From Pseudobutyrivibrio xylanivorans (lineage in GTDB: Bacteria; Bacillota; Clostridia; Lachnospirales; Lachnospiraceae), in contig NZ_VTVE01000005.1 of assembly GCF_010906925.1 (NCBI RefSeq), positions 1 through 64,000 on the forward strand: a stretch of DNA of 64,000 nucleotides, written 5' to 3'. This document shows positions 18,517-27,391 of this stretch, piece by piece (position 1 is the stretch's first letter; every line of letters starts with the position of its first letter). The position numbers and the translations under genes were made by a program. The notes below the pieces were generated by a model that saw nothing but the letters and a program-made list of their open reading frames with translations, was not told where the DNA came from and ran no database searches.

Positions 18517-19832
18517 TACTTCTCATGGATTATTTTAATAAGGGCAGCCAGGATTTGGTGGATTCCTTCAAGAATGCAGGACTTAATTTTCAGGCCGTTG
18601 TGATTAACGATGAGGGATTTTTGCCAGATGATGTTATAAATGTCTTCGAATTTTACCTGGGAGATTTTTCTGAGAAAAATCAAAAGCCGCGTTATTTTAA
18701 TCAAATTGAGGTGCCTGATTTTTGGGAGGTAAGCGGCAATAATACCAGCGGCTCCATCCATGACAAGAGCAGAGAGCGTGGGCGTATTTTTTATGCAGAG
18801 CCAAAGAACAAGCGCTTTGTGAAGGTGGTGGATTGGCTTGATGAAGCTGGCAATGTGCGTCTCTCTGAGCATTACAACAAATATGGATGCAAGTATGCCC
18901 TGACCACTTTCAACAAGAAATCCCAGAAGGTTAATAAATCTTATTTCGATGTTGAGGGCCGAGAGGTAATCACGGAAAACTACGTGACAAACGACATAGT
19001 TCTAAACATTGATGGAAAGATTTTGATATTTAAGAATCGAACAGAGTTTGTAAAATATTTTATTTGCAGCCAGAATTGGCAGGGCAATAGGATTTTCTTC
19101 AACTCCTTGTCTGTACCTTTCTTTGTTTCCAATGCACTGGAGGATGTAAGTGGCGACAGGGGAGACATTCTGTTTTGGCAGGAAAATGTGGGAGCTGAGA
19201 TTCCTGGAAATATGCAGGTTATATTTGATAAAAAAACAAGCCGATGTCAGAGGGTAATAGTTCAGAATAGGCAAGCCTTCAAGCGGTTGAAAGACCTAAA
19301 GGCTCCGAAGGATATGATCTCAGAAATGGGATTTATCTATAGTTTTAAGAGAGAAAACCTTGGTAGACCATCGGCACTTATCTGCACCAATACAGAAAAT
19401 GTTGAGAAGCTGAGGGAGCTTCTTGAAGAGCTTCCAATGGTCAAGTTCCATGTGACAGCCTTGACAGAAATGTCTGCAAAGCTTCTTTCTCATGAGCAAT
19501 ATGAAAATGTAATCATGTATCCAAATGTTAAGATGGTTACTCTGGATAGATTATTTACCGAATGCGACTTTTTCCTAGATATCAATCATGAAGGGGAAAT
19601 AGTTGAGGCCACAAGAAGAGCGTTTTTTAACAATCAGATTATTTTTGCCTTTAAAGAGACAATTCATTCCTCTGAATACATAGCCGACGAAAACGTTTAT
19701 TTGTCTAACGATTATAAACAATTAGCGGGGCACATTAAAAGCTTACTAGACAGCAAAGAAGCATTGGATAAAGCAGTCAGAAAACAGCATGAACAGGGGC
19801 TTGCGGCAGAAAAAAGCGACTATATTTTTTAA
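18489..19832 (+). CDS. gtfB: SRRP glycosylation partner GtfB
   Basis: 447 residues from a GTG preceded by GAGGTGGAG. The opening IILLMDYFNKGSQDLVDSF and the meander-like domain in the first half match GtfB, the non-catalytic substrate-binding partner of GtfA. The start lies inside gtfA, giving translational coupling and equal stoichiometry, which fits the GtfA-GtfB complex. It is the last gene of the operon. No further SRRP sugar transferases (Gtf3 or Gly type) follow. Confidence 0.9.
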   Translation: MERSSEQKIILLMDYFNKGSQDLVDSFKNAGLNFQAVVINDEGFLPDDVINVFEFYLGDFSEKNQKPRYFNQIEVPDFWEVSGNNTSGSIHDKSRERGRIFYAEPKNKRFVKVVDWLDEAGNVRLSEHYNKYGCKYALTTFNKKSQKVNKSYFDVEGREVITENYVTNDIVLNIDGKILIFKNRTEFVKYFICSQNWQGNRIFFNSLSVPFFVSNALEDVSGDRGDILFWQENVGAEIPGNMQVIFDKKTSRCQRVIVQNRQAFKRLKDLKAPKDMISEMGFIYSFKRENLGRPSALICTNTENVEKLRELLEELPMVKFHVTALTEMSAKLLSHEQYENVIMYPNVKMVTLDRLFTECDFFLDINHEGEIVEATRRAFFNNQIIFAFKETIHSSEYIADENVYLSNDYKQLAGHIKSLLDSKEALDKAVRKQHEQGLAAEKSDYIF

Positions 19833-19840
19833 ATGACAGT

Positions 19841-19892
19841 AAACAGCAGCGAATAGTGTGAAAATATTGCACAAAAATCGCTGCTGTTTTTC
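19841..19892 (+). terminator. Terminator of the secY2-gtfB operon
   Basis: AAACAGCAGCGA pairs with TCGCTGCTGTTT across a 28-nt loop, then T-rich sequence. Confidence 0.85.
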
Positions 19893-19903
19893 TGCTATTT
19901 TTA

Positions 19904-19933
19904 CAGACAAAATTGTTTGAAGTGGGGTACAAT
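19904..19933 (+). promoter_or_regulatory. Probable ppdK promoter
   Basis: CAGACA, 18-nt spacer, TACAAT. The leader contains an 8-bp hairpin ACCGTCTG/CAGGCGGT (about 19953-19985). Confidence 0.55.
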
Positions 19934-20023
19934 TTGTGTTTCAATAGAAAAGGACCGTCTGCGACCCCGTTTAAAAACAGGCGGTTTCAGTATCGTTATT
20001 TATATTTTTAGGAGGATTTTGTA

Positions 20024-22660
20024 ATGGCTAACAAATGGGTTTATATGTTTAGCGAAGGTGACATGACAATGCGTAATCTTCTCGGTGGTAAGGGCGCTAA
20101 CCTTGCAGAGATGACAAGTATTGGGTTACCAGTTCCACAGGGTTTCACAATCACAACAGAGGCTTGTACACAGTACTACGAGGATGGCCGAAAGATTAAC
20201 GACGAGATCATGGCTCAGGCTATGGACGGCGTTAAGAAGATGGAGGAGATTAACGGCAAGAAGTTCGGTGACCTTAAGAATCCACTTCTCGTTTCAGTTC
20301 GTTCAGGTGCACGTGCATCTATGCCAGGTATGATGGATACAATCCTTAACCTTGGTCTTAATGATGAAGTAGTAGCAGCTATGATCGCTGGTAATCCAGA
20401 TCCAGCTTTCGAGCGTTTCGTATACGATTCATACAGAAGATTTATTCAGATGTTCTCAGATGTAGTTATGGAAGTAGGTAAGAAGTACTTCGAGCAGCTC
20501 ATCGATGAGATGAAGGAAAAGAAGGGTGTTAAGTTTGACGTAGACCTTACAGCAGCAGATCTTAAGGAGCTTGCTGAGCAGTTCAAGGCTGAGTACAAGA
20601 ATCAGCTTGGTTCTGACTTCCCTTCAGATCCAGTAGAGCAGTTAAAGCTCGCTATCGAGGCTGTATTCCGTTCATGGGATAACCCTCGTGCAAACGTTTA
20701 CAGAAGAGACAATGATATCCCTTATTCATGGGGTACAGCAGTTAACGTAATGCCTATGGTATTCGGTAACTTAAATAATGAGTCTGGTACTGGTGTTGCA
20801 TTTACTCGTGACCCAGCTACAGGCGAGAACAAGCTTATGGGTGAGTTCCTTATCAACGCACAGGGCGAGGACGTAGTTGCTGGTGTTCGTACACCAATGC
20901 CAATCGCTCAGATGGAGAAGGAGTTCCCAGAGGCATACGCAGAGTTCATCAAGGTATGTGAGACTCTTGAGAATCACTACCATGATATGCAGGATATGGA
21001 GTTCACAGTAGAGAACAAGAAGCTTTACATGCTCCAGTGCCGTAACGGTAAGAGAACAGCTCCAGCTGCTCTTAAGATTGCTTGCGACCTCGTTGATGAG
21101 GGACACAAGACTCCAGAAGAGGCTGTAGCAATGATCGACCCACGTAACCTTGATACACTTCTTCACCCACAGTTCGAGGCTGCTGCTCTTAAGGCTGCAA
21201 CTCCACTTGGTAAGGGTCTTGGCGCATCTCCAGGTGCTGCTTGCGGTAAGGTTGTATTTACAGCTGATGACGCAGAGGCTTGGGCTGCTAGAGGAGAGAA
21301 GGTAGTTCTTGTACGTCTTGAGACATCTCCAGAAGATATCACAGGTATGAAGGCTGCTCAGGGTATCCTTACAGTTCGTGGTGGTATGACATCACACGCT
21401 GCCGTTGTTGCTCGTGGTATGGGTACATGCTGTGTATCTGGTTGCGGCGACATTAACATGGATGAGGAGAACAAGAAGTTCACTCTTGCAGGCACAACAT
21501 TTACAGAGGGTTCTGAAATCTCAATCGATGGTACAACAGGTAACATCTACGCTGGTATCATCCCAACAGTTGACGCTGTAATCGCTGGCGAGTTCGGTCG
21601 TGTTATGGCTTGGGCTGATGAGTTCAGAAGACTTAAGGTTCGTACAAACGCAGATACTCCAGCTGATGCTAAGAAGGCTAGAGAGCTTGGTGCAGAAGGT
21701 ATCGGTCTTTGCCGTACAGAGCACATGTTCTTCGAGGCTGACAGAATTGCAGCATTCCGTGAGATGATCTGCTCAGATACAGAGGAAGAGAGAGAAGTTG
21801 CTCTTGATAAGATTCTTCCTTACCAGCAGGGAGACTTCAAGGCTCTTTATGAGGCTCTTGAGGGATGCCCAGTTACAATCAGATTCCTTGATCCACCACT
21901 TCACGAGTTCGTTCCTACAGAGGATGCTGATATCGAGAAGCTTGCAAAGGCTAAGAATAAGTCAGTAGAAGAAATCAAGAACATCTGCGAGTCACTCCAC
22001 GAGTTCAACCCAATGATGGGTCACAGAGGATGCCGTCTTGCAGTTACATATCCTTCAATTGCTAAGATGCAGACAAAGGCTGTTATCCGTGCAGCACTTG
22101 AAGTACAGAAGGCTCATCCAGATTGGAATGTTAAGCCTGAAATCATGATCCCACTTGTATGTGAGGTTAAGGAGCTTAAGTACGTTAAGCAGGTAGTTGT
22201 AGAGACAGCTGACGCTGAAATCGCTGCTGCTGGTGCTAAGCTTGAGTACGAGGTTGGTACAATGATCGAGATCCCAAGAGCTGCTCTTACAGCTGATGAG
22301 ATCGCAGCAGAGGCAGACTTCTTCTGCTTCGGTACAAACGACCTTACACAGATGACATTTGGATTCTCTCGTGATGATGCTGGTAAGTTCTTAAATGCTT
22401 ACTATGACACAAAGATCTTCGAGAACGATCCATTTGCTAAGCTTGATCAGACAGGTGTTGGTAAGCTTATGGAGACAGCTATCAAGCTCGGTAAGCCAGT
22501 AAATCCAAACCTTCACGTAGGTATCTGCGGTGAGCACGGTGGTGACCCATCTTCAGTAGAGTTCTGCCACAAGATTGGTCTTGACTATGTATCATGCTCT
22601 CCATTCAGAGTACCAATCGCTAGACTTGCTGCAGCACAGGCAGCTATAGCTAACAAATAA
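20024..22660 (+). CDS. ppdK: Pyruvate phosphate dikinase
   Basis: 878 residues, the normal length. It interconverts pyruvate, ATP and phosphate with phosphoenolpyruvate, AMP and pyrophosphate, a glycolytic/gluconeogenic step common in anaerobic Firmicutes. N-terminal ATP-grasp domain (GGKGANLAEM), phosphohistidine domain with catalytic TSHAAVVARGMGTCCVSG, and a C-terminal TIM barrel (GTNDLTQMTFGFSRDD, GICGEHGGDP). A GGAGG site precedes the ATG. Strong codon bias like gdhA suggests high expression. Confidence 0.98.
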   Translation: MANKWVYMFSEGDMTMRNLLGGKGANLAEMTSIGLPVPQGFTITTEACTQYYEDGRKINDEIMAQAMDGVKKMEEINGKKFGDLKNPLLVSVRSGARASMPGMMDTILNLGLNDEVVAAMIAGNPDPAFERFVYDSYRRFIQMFSDVVMEVGKKYFEQLIDEMKEKKGVKFDVDLTAADLKELAEQFKAEYKNQLGSDFPSDPVEQLKLAIEAVFRSWDNPRANVYRRDNDIPYSWGTAVNVMPMVFGNLNNESGTGVAFTRDPATGENKLMGEFLINAQGEDVVAGVRTPMPIAQMEKEFPEAYAEFIKVCETLENHYHDMQDMEFTVENKKLYMLQCRNGKRTAPAALKIACDLVDEGHKTPEEAVAMIDPRNLDTLLHPQFEAAALKAATPLGKGLGASPGAACGKVVFTADDAEAWAARGEKVVLVRLETSPEDITGMKAAQGILTVRGGMTSHAAVVARGMGTCCVSGCGDINMDEENKKFTLAGTTFTEGSEISIDGTTGNIYAGIIPTVDAVIAGEFGRVMAWADEFRRLKVRTNADTPADAKKARELGAEGIGLCRTEHMFFEADRIAAFREMICSDTEEEREVALDKILPYQQGDFKALYEALEGCPVTIRFLDPPLHEFVPTEDADIEKLAKAKNKSVEEIKNICESLHEFNPMMGHRGCRLAVTYPSIAKMQTKAVIRAALEVQKAHPDWNVKPEIMIPLVCEVKELKYVKQVVVETADAEIAAAGAKLEYEVGTMIEIPRAALTADEIAAEADFFCFGTNDLTQMTFGFSRDDAGKFLNAYYDTKIFENDPFAKLDQTGVGKLMETAIKLGKPVNPNLHVGICGEHGGDPSSVEFCHKIGLDYVSCSPFRVPIARLAAAQAAIANK

Positions 22661-22680
22661 TAAAGAGCAATCTTTTTTAG

Positions 22681-22709
22681 AGAGAGTCAATCGACTCTCT
22701 CTTTTTTGG
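22681..22709 (+). terminator. Terminator of ppdK
   Basis: 10-bp stem AGAGAGAGTC/GACTCTCTCT with a 4-nt loop and six Ts. Confidence 0.92.
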
Positions 22710-22740
22710 TCCTAGGGGACGGGGTTAGTGGTCCATTTTT
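22710..22740 (+). repeat. Dispersed palindromic repeat, copy 1
   Basis: GGTCC...GGGGACGGGGTTAG...TGGTCCATT, abutting the ppdK terminator; the left AATGGACC end is shortened. The other copies are at 24551, 59955, 60506 and 61768, all in the same orientation. Confidence 0.85.
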
Positions 22741-22769
22741 AAACTAATCTAGAATTGTTGGAGGAGTAC

Positions 22770-23135
22770 ATGGAACTAAAGGCATTGGAATATGATTTGA
22801 CCGTATGCAAGGTTGAATTGATTGAGGAAATTGATATGACATCTGATTTTTTCTTTATAGGTAAAACAGATGAAGAAATATCTTTGGTTTGTAAGACGGC
22901 CGATACACCTGGAGAAACAATAGAACGAGATGATGGGTGGAAAGGGTTCCGCATTCAAGGTGTTCTTGATTTTTCGCTAATAGGAATCTTATCAAAAATA
23001 TCAGGCATACTTGCAGATAATAGTATTGGAATTTTTGCCGTATCAACTTTCAATACAGATTATATTCTTGTAAAGGCAGAAAATTTTGACAGAGCTTTAA
23101 GTGTATTGTCTGCAGAAGGATACACTATTTTATAA
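22770..23135 (+). CDS. ACT domain protein
   Basis: 121 residues, start 22770 behind GGAGGAG. Two ACT-like halves: an N-terminal strand/helix unit and a clear C-terminal ACT repeat (LIGILSKISGILADNSIGIFAVSTFNTDYILV). Such stand-alone ACT proteins (DUF/COG3603 type) are small-molecule sensors, often for amino acids. Partner unknown. It lies between repeat copies 1 and 2. Confidence 0.8.
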   Translation: MELKALEYDLTVCKVELIEEIDMTSDFFFIGKTDEEISLVCKTADTPGETIERDDGWKGFRIQGVLDFSLIGILSKISGILADNSIGIFAVSTFNTDYILVKAENFDRALSVLSAEGYTIL

Positions 23136-23167
23136 CTTTCATTTTATTATAGGAGGATGTTTTTTAG

Positions 23168-23446
23168 ATGAATAAAAAAGCATTAGCTGTAGCATTAGAG
23201 CTAATCCCAATAATATCAGCTCCACTTGCAATTATATTTATTTATTCAAGTGTAGATTCGCAAGTAATTAGAAGCCTTATAGGTGTATTTACTTTGCTTG
23301 GCTTCTTTGGATTTGTATTTTCTTTTATCGGTAGAAGGATTGCAAAGGAAGAAAAAATAGTTAGGGTACTAGGCATATTGGATATACTAGCGACAGTAGC
23401 AATTATCATCATGTATGTGCTTGTTTTTATTGCATTGGGATCATAG
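23168..23446 (+). CDS. Small membrane protein
   Basis: 92 residues with three hydrophobic segments and a short basic loop (GRRIAKEEKIVR). AGGAGG precedes the ATG. No family recognised. It lies 32 nt after the ACT gene and is probably co-transcribed with it. Confidence 0.65.
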   Translation: MNKKALAVALELIPIISAPLAIIFIYSSVDSQVIRSLIGVFTLLGFFGFVFSFIGRRIAKEEKIVRVLGILDILATVAIIIMYVLVFIALGS

Positions 23447-23473
23447 GAGCCGATTACATTAATCTATATGATA

Positions 23474-23510
23474 ATAGCAGGAGACACTTCAGTGCCTCCT
23501 GCTATGTTTT
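23474..23510. terminator. Bidirectional terminator
   Basis: 10-bp stem ATAGCAGGAG/CTCCTGCTAT between two convergent genes, with T-rich sequence on the plus side. Confidence 0.85.
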
Positions 23511-24234
23511 ATTTTACATATTCTTCAATTGCACGGCTAACAAATTCAGCAGTACCAGTTCCGCCGGCGTTATCAATATTCGCCTGGAATTCTGCATTGG
23601 CTACATACATCTTGCCAAGGCCTGCAAGAATTTCATCGGTGCATTCGTAGAAGTTCTGTGTGATGTAGTCTTGGATTTCCTTTACCATAGCTTGAGCTTC
23701 AGCAGATTTAGGCTCAGAATCCTTAATCGCCCCACATTTCTCGAATAGCTTCATGAATTCACGCCATAGTTTTTTCTCATCATCCTTTGTGCGAGAAGAA
23801 GCTTTGGTTTCATATTCCGCAAATGCATCGGTTTCACCCCAGTGCTCCTTTGCTTTTTTTGTATATTCATCTAACTTACTAGTATCAAATGCTGTAAAAT
23901 CCATAAAATTTTTACCTCCGTTTTGTATTCCACGGGCAAATTCTATAAGGTTTTCCAGATGTTCTTTTTTCATAGTAAGAAGCTCTATCTGTTGTTCCAC
24001 GGCCTTTTGCTTGTCAAAGTTTGGCCGCGTAACTATTTCCTTAATTTCCTTTAATGGGAATTCAAGCTCCCTAAATAATAGTATCTGTTGTAAGCGTTCC
24101 ATTGCTGCATCGTCATACAGCCTATACCCTGACTCGGTGTACCCAGCCGGCTTCAGTAGTCCAATCGAATCATAGTATTGCAGTGTGCGTATACTCACCC
24201 CTGCTAATTTGCTTACTTCATTTACTGTCATCAT
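23509..24234 (-). CDS. MerR family regulator with TipAS ligand domain
   Basis: 241 residues. N-terminal winged HTH (VNEVSKLAGVSIRTLQYYDSIGLLKP), a coiled dimerisation helix (about 75-100) and a C-terminal TipAS-like domain (about 115-240), which binds thiopeptide and related drugs in TipA and Mta. GGAGGG lies 7 nt before the start. Its own promoter has a MerR-type long spacer, so autoregulation is likely. No drug pump is next to it. Confidence 0.92.
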   Translation of the reverse strand: MMTVNEVSKLAGVSIRTLQYYDSIGLLKPAGYTESGYRLYDDAAMERLQQILLFRELEFPLKEIKEIVTRPNFDKQKAVEQQIELLTMKKEHLENLIEFARGIQNGGKNFMDFTAFDTSKLDEYTKKAKEHWGETDAFAEYETKASSRTKDDEKKLWREFMKLFEKCGAIKDSEPKSAEAQAMVKEIQDYITQNFYECTDEILAGLGKMYVANAEFQANIDNAGGTGTAEFVSRAIEEYVK

Positions 24235-24258
24235 AGCTTTTCCCTCCGTGGTAATTAT

Positions 24259-24289
24259 ACAATAAACTACGACGTAACGTCAGGGTCAA
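24259..24289 (-). promoter_or_regulatory. MerR-type autoregulated promoter and operator
   Basis: On the minus strand TTGACC and TATTGT are 19 nt apart, the over-long spacing typical of MerR-activated promoters. The spacer carries the imperfect dyad CTGACGT-T-ACGTCGTAG. Confidence 0.7.
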
Positions 24290-24550
24290 TATCTTTTCTA
24301 AAAAAAATCTTGCTGTGTGGCATAACTTTTGTGCCGGATTTCAAAACCTACGGGTATAATTAAAAAAATGCGTTTTCACCCGTAGGAAAATGCTGCTTTT
24401 GATAGTGCTCGGTCGATATGATTGACAGTTGCCACCCATGATCCAAAATCTGTCCCCTAATCAAGCCGAGATAATACACACTAGGCGAGATTTTTCGAAA
24501 ATTTTACGGTATAATTTTGAAGAATGAAAATAAACCCGTAGGTTTGGTGA
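24290..24550. other. Gene-free stretch with repeated CCTACGGG motif
   Basis: No credible coding sequence in the 361 bases between 24235 and 24595. CCTACGGG at 24347-24354 pairs with CCCGTAGG at 24379-24386, and CCCGTAGG occurs again at 24535-24542. Each is close to a TATAAT-like box (24355, 24510). This could hold a small RNA or promoter remnants. Confidence 0.5.
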
Positions 24551-24583
24551 AATGGCCCTGGGGAACGGGGTTAGTGGTTCATT
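24551..24583 (+). repeat. Dispersed palindromic repeat, copy 2
   Basis: AATGGCCCTGGGGAACGGGG then TTAGTGGTTCATT. It ends 13 nt before a GNAT gene and carries more substitutions than copies 3-5. Confidence 0.85.
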
Positions 24584-24595
24584 TTGGAGGATAAT

Positions 24596-25120
24596 ATGAT
24601 TGAAACAGAGCGTTTATTGCTGAGAGAGTATAGGATGGATGATTTTGATGCCCTTTACGAAATAATGTCTGATGCTGAGACGATGCAGCATTATCCGTCG
24701 CCTTTTGATGAGGATAGGACAAAGGGCTGGATTACATGGAATTTGGAAAATTATGAGAAGTATGGGTTTGGACTTTGGGCTGTTGTGCTAAAGGAAACAG
24801 GTGAGTTTATCGGAGACTGTGGAATTACCATACAAAATATCGATGGGGAAATGCTCCCGGAGATCGGGTATCACATTCATAAGAAATATTGGAGACGTGG
24901 ATTCGCAAAAGAAGCTGCAAGGGCTGTGCGTGACTGGGTTTTTCAAAATACACAGTATGATACAATCTATTCATACATGAAGTATACAAATGTAGGTTCA
25001 TATTCCACTGCTGTAGCCAATGGTATGAAGAAAGTAAAAGAATATCCTGATCCTAAAAATACGATTTCTTATGCCTACGCTATTACTCGTTCAGAATGGG
25101 AAGCAATGCAATGTAAATGA
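24596..25120 (+). CDS. GNAT acetyltransferase, RimJ/RimL-like
   Basis: 174 residues, start 24596 with GGAGG 5 nt upstream. Opening IETERLLLREYRMDDFDALY and acetyl-CoA loop KKYWRRGFAKEAARAV place it in the RimJ/RimL-like GNAT group, which acetylates amino groups of proteins or small molecules. Substrate not predictable. First of a run of small genes on the plus strand behind repeat copy 2. Confidence 0.88.
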   Translation: MIETERLLLREYRMDDFDALYEIMSDAETMQHYPSPFDEDRTKGWITWNLENYEKYGFGLWAVVLKETGEFIGDCGITIQNIDGEMLPEIGYHIHKKYWRRGFAKEAARAVRDWVFQNTQYDTIYSYMKYTNVGSYSTAVANGMKKVKEYPDPKNTISYAYAITRSEWEAMQCK

Positions 25121-25135
25121 GTTAAAGGGGACGAT

Positions 25136-25426
25136 ATGATGACTAGCATAGAACGTATTACCAAGATGGAAGCCATTTTGGAACAGGCGACAGCTGCAAT
25201 GGATGAGTTGGAGCAGAAAATAGATAATCTATACAAGATGCAGGACGATATTAAAAAGTTAGAAGCCTACTATTCCGGTGAGGAATGGAAGCGTGATTTT
25301 TCCTTGGATGAGAAGGGAAAGCTTCCAAAGGAGTTAAAGCGTGGCGTTTTATCAGAAGATGCTATCTATGATTTGCTTGAGAGAAACAAGGAATTGATGG
25401 CTACAGTCTGCAATTACAGAGACTAA
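25136..25426 (+). CDS. DUF4298 protein
   Basis: 96 residues, almost wholly helical with a coiled coil (ERITKMEAILEQATAAMDEL) and the DUF4298 core YSGEEWKRDFSLDEKGKLP. Function unknown in the literature I know. The stop overlaps an ATG (25426) that opens a short in-frame extension of the next gene. Confidence 0.85.
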   Translation: MMTSIERITKMEAILEQATAAMDELEQKIDNLYKMQDDIKKLEAYYSGEEWKRDFSLDEKGKLPKELKRGVLSEDAIYDLLERNKELMATVCNYRD

Positions 25427-25521
25427 TGATTGCTAAAGTGGAAACGCAACCGCTTCCTTGGAAAAAGCATATAAAACGGTTGACTGGAATGTACAGTAGA
25501 AAATGGAAATGGAGAATATTT

Positions 25522-26055
25522 ATGAAGCTTATAGTTGTAGACATACAAAAAGGAATAACCGACGAAAGATTATATGATTTTGAGGGCTTTATAAAGAATG
25601 TGACAAATATCATTGATGCGGCAAGAAAAAATAACGTTGAGGTTATTTATGTGCAGCATGATGATGGACCGGGCTCAGGTTTTTCTATTGGCGATAGAGA
25701 TTTTGAGATTGCAGATCAGGTGGCGCCAAAAGAAAATGAGAAAATATACTTTAAGACCATAAACAGTTGCTTTGGCAATTCTGATTTCGTAGATTATCTT
25801 AAGAACTCCGGAGAGAAAGATTTGATGATAGTTGGATTGCAGACAAATTTTTGTATTGATGCGACTGTTAAATCGGCTTTTGAAAGAGGTTTCAATGTGA
25901 TAGTTCCTCAGGGAACAAATTCTACTTTTGATAATGATTACATGGACGGTGAAACCACTTATAGATATTACAACGAGATGATGTGGCCAAAAAGATTTGC
26001 AAGTTGCATTTCTGTTGATGAGGCAATAAAGATGATTTGCCTAAAAAACTTATAG
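25522..26055 (+). CDS. Isochorismatase-like cysteine hydrolase
   Basis: 177 residues, start 25522 with GGAGA 6 nt upstream. Catalytic Asp in VVDIQKG, Lys in the YFKTINSCF region and the nucleophilic Cys in GLQTNFCIDATV. The family cleaves amides or enol ethers (nicotinamidase/isochorismatase superfamily); substrate uncertain. Upstream in-frame codons from 25426 encode a basic peptide ending YSRKWKWRIF that is not part of the family and may be remnant sequence. Confidence 0.88.
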   Translation: MKLIVVDIQKGITDERLYDFEGFIKNVTNIIDAARKNNVEVIYVQHDDGPGSGFSIGDRDFEIADQVAPKENEKIYFKTINSCFGNSDFVDYLKNSGEKDLMIVGLQTNFCIDATVKSAFERGFNVIVPQGTNSTFDNDYMDGETTYRYYNEMMWPKRFASCISVDEAIKMICLKNL

Positions 26056-26095
26056 AAGCTATAATAAGAAAAGTTTCGATTTAAAGGAGTTAAAA

Positions 26096-26944
26096 ATGAG
26101 AATAGCAGTTACATATGAAAATGGTCAGGTGTTTCAGCACTTTGGACATACAGAGCAATTTAAAGTATATGAGGTAGAGGAGGGCAAAGTGGTGTCTTCT
26201 GAGATTATTGGTTCAGATGGACAGGGACACGGAGCTTTGGCAGGACTTCTTAGCAATAAGTCAATTGATGTACTTATTTGTGGTGGTATTGGTGGTGGAG
26301 CCCAAGCAGCTCTTAGCGAACAGGGGATTGAGCTTTGTGCAGGAGCATCAGGTGATGTTGATGCTGCAGTTGAGGCATACCTTAAGGGCGAGCTTATTAC
26401 CTCAGGAGTAAATTGCAATCACCACGGTGAAGGTCATACATGTGGCGACCATGAAGATGGTCATAACTGTGGCGGACATTCTGGTTGTGGCGGATGCCAT
26501 TCTGAGCAGGAAATCACAGGTAAGAATGTTGGCAAGACATGCCGCACACATTACAGAGGTACATTTAACGATGGAACACAGTTTGATTCATCATATGATA
26601 GAGGCGAGCCACTTGAATTCGTTTGTGGAGCCGGTATGATGATCAAGGGATTTGATAAAGCTGTTGCAAATATGGAAGTTGGCGAAAAGGTAGATATTCA
26701 TCTTATGCCAGAGGAAGCATACGGACAGCCTGATGAGGACGCTATTTTTACAGTAGAGATAGCACAGCTTCCAGGCTCTGAGGAGCTAGAGGTAGGCCAG
26801 CAGGTATATTTACAGGATCCATACGGAAGACCATTCCCTGTAAAAGTTGTTGCCAAGGATGAGAATAATATCACTCTCGATGCAAATCACGAGATGGCCG
26901 GCAAAGAGCTCAATTTTGCAATTGAGCTTGTAGAAGTATTGTAA
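26096..26944 (+). CDS. NifX/NifB-like domain fused to SlyD-type FKBP prolyl isomerase
   Basis: 282 residues. Residues 1-105 match the dinitrogenase iron-molybdenum cofactor-type domain (MRIAVTYENGQVFQHFGHT, ICGGIGGGAQAAL). Residues 105-140 are a His/Cys-rich linker (HHGEGHTC, CGGHSGCGGCH) suited to bind metal. Residues about 145-282 are a SlyD-like FKBP with its insert-in-flap domain (GTFNDGTQFDSSYDRGEPLEF, PEEAYGQPDEDAIF). SlyD is a metal chaperone and folding helper. The fusion suggests one protein for binding metal or an Fe-S/metal cluster and delivering it. A good ribosome site (AAAGGAG) precedes it. Confidence 0.88.
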   Translation: MRIAVTYENGQVFQHFGHTEQFKVYEVEEGKVVSSEIIGSDGQGHGALAGLLSNKSIDVLICGGIGGGAQAALSEQGIELCAGASGDVDAAVEAYLKGELITSGVNCNHHGEGHTCGDHEDGHNCGGHSGCGGCHSEQEITGKNVGKTCRTHYRGTFNDGTQFDSSYDRGEPLEFVCGAGMMIKGFDKAVANMEVGEKVDIHLMPEEAYGQPDEDAIFTVEIAQLPGSEELEVGQQVYLQDPYGRPFPVKVVAKDENNITLDANHEMAGKELNFAIELVEVL

Positions 26945-26950
26945 TTTATA

Positions 26951-26978
26951 AAAACCTGATCTGAGGATTAGGTTTTTA
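26951..26978 (+). terminator. Terminator after the NifX-SlyD fusion gene
   Basis: AAAACCTGAT/ATTAGGTTTTT hairpin followed by Ts; one mismatch in the stem. Confidence 0.7.
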
Positions 26979-26995
26979 TTTTTAAGGAGGGGACT

Positions 26996-27316
26996 ATGAT
27001 AACGGTAAATTTATATTATAAGGGGACAAATGGAAGCGCTCGCGCATTCGCTGATGAAATGGAAGCATCCGGTATTGCAGATGCAATTAGAGCAGAGGCA
27101 GGAAATCTTCGCTATGAATATTTTCAGCCTATCAATGACCTGGAAACAGTTTTGCTCATTGATTCATGGGCTGACCAGGCTGCAATAGATGCCCATCATG
27201 CATCGCCTATGATGAAGCAGCTTGCTGAATTACGAGAAAAGTATGATCTTCACATGACTGTTGAGAGATTTGTAAGCGACGAATATGAGGCAGATAAAAA
27301 GTTTATTAGAAGTTAG
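26996..27316 (+). CDS. Antibiotic biosynthesis monooxygenase-fold protein
   Basis: 106 residues, ferredoxin-like ABM fold with INDLETVLLIDSWADQAAIDAHHASPMMKQL, the usual W-x-D-x-x-A-x-D-x-H region. Members are cofactor-free quinol monooxygenases (YgiN-like) or heme-degrading enzymes. GGAGGGG precedes the ATG. Confidence 0.85.
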   Translation: MITVNLYYKGTNGSARAFADEMEASGIADAIRAEAGNLRYEYFQPINDLETVLLIDSWADQAAIDAHHASPMMKQLAELREKYDLHMTVERFVSDEYEADKKFIRS

Positions 27317-27391
27317 AGTTGAAGACTTGGAATAGATTTTCCGCGGCCCAATATTTAATAAAGAGAATAATGAAAATGTAGGTGTAATAGA

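Noticed and set aside
25426-25521. N-terminal extension of the isochorismatase-like protein
   Set aside because: The extension is not family sequence, whereas ATG 25522 has a good ribosome site and gives the usual N-terminus.
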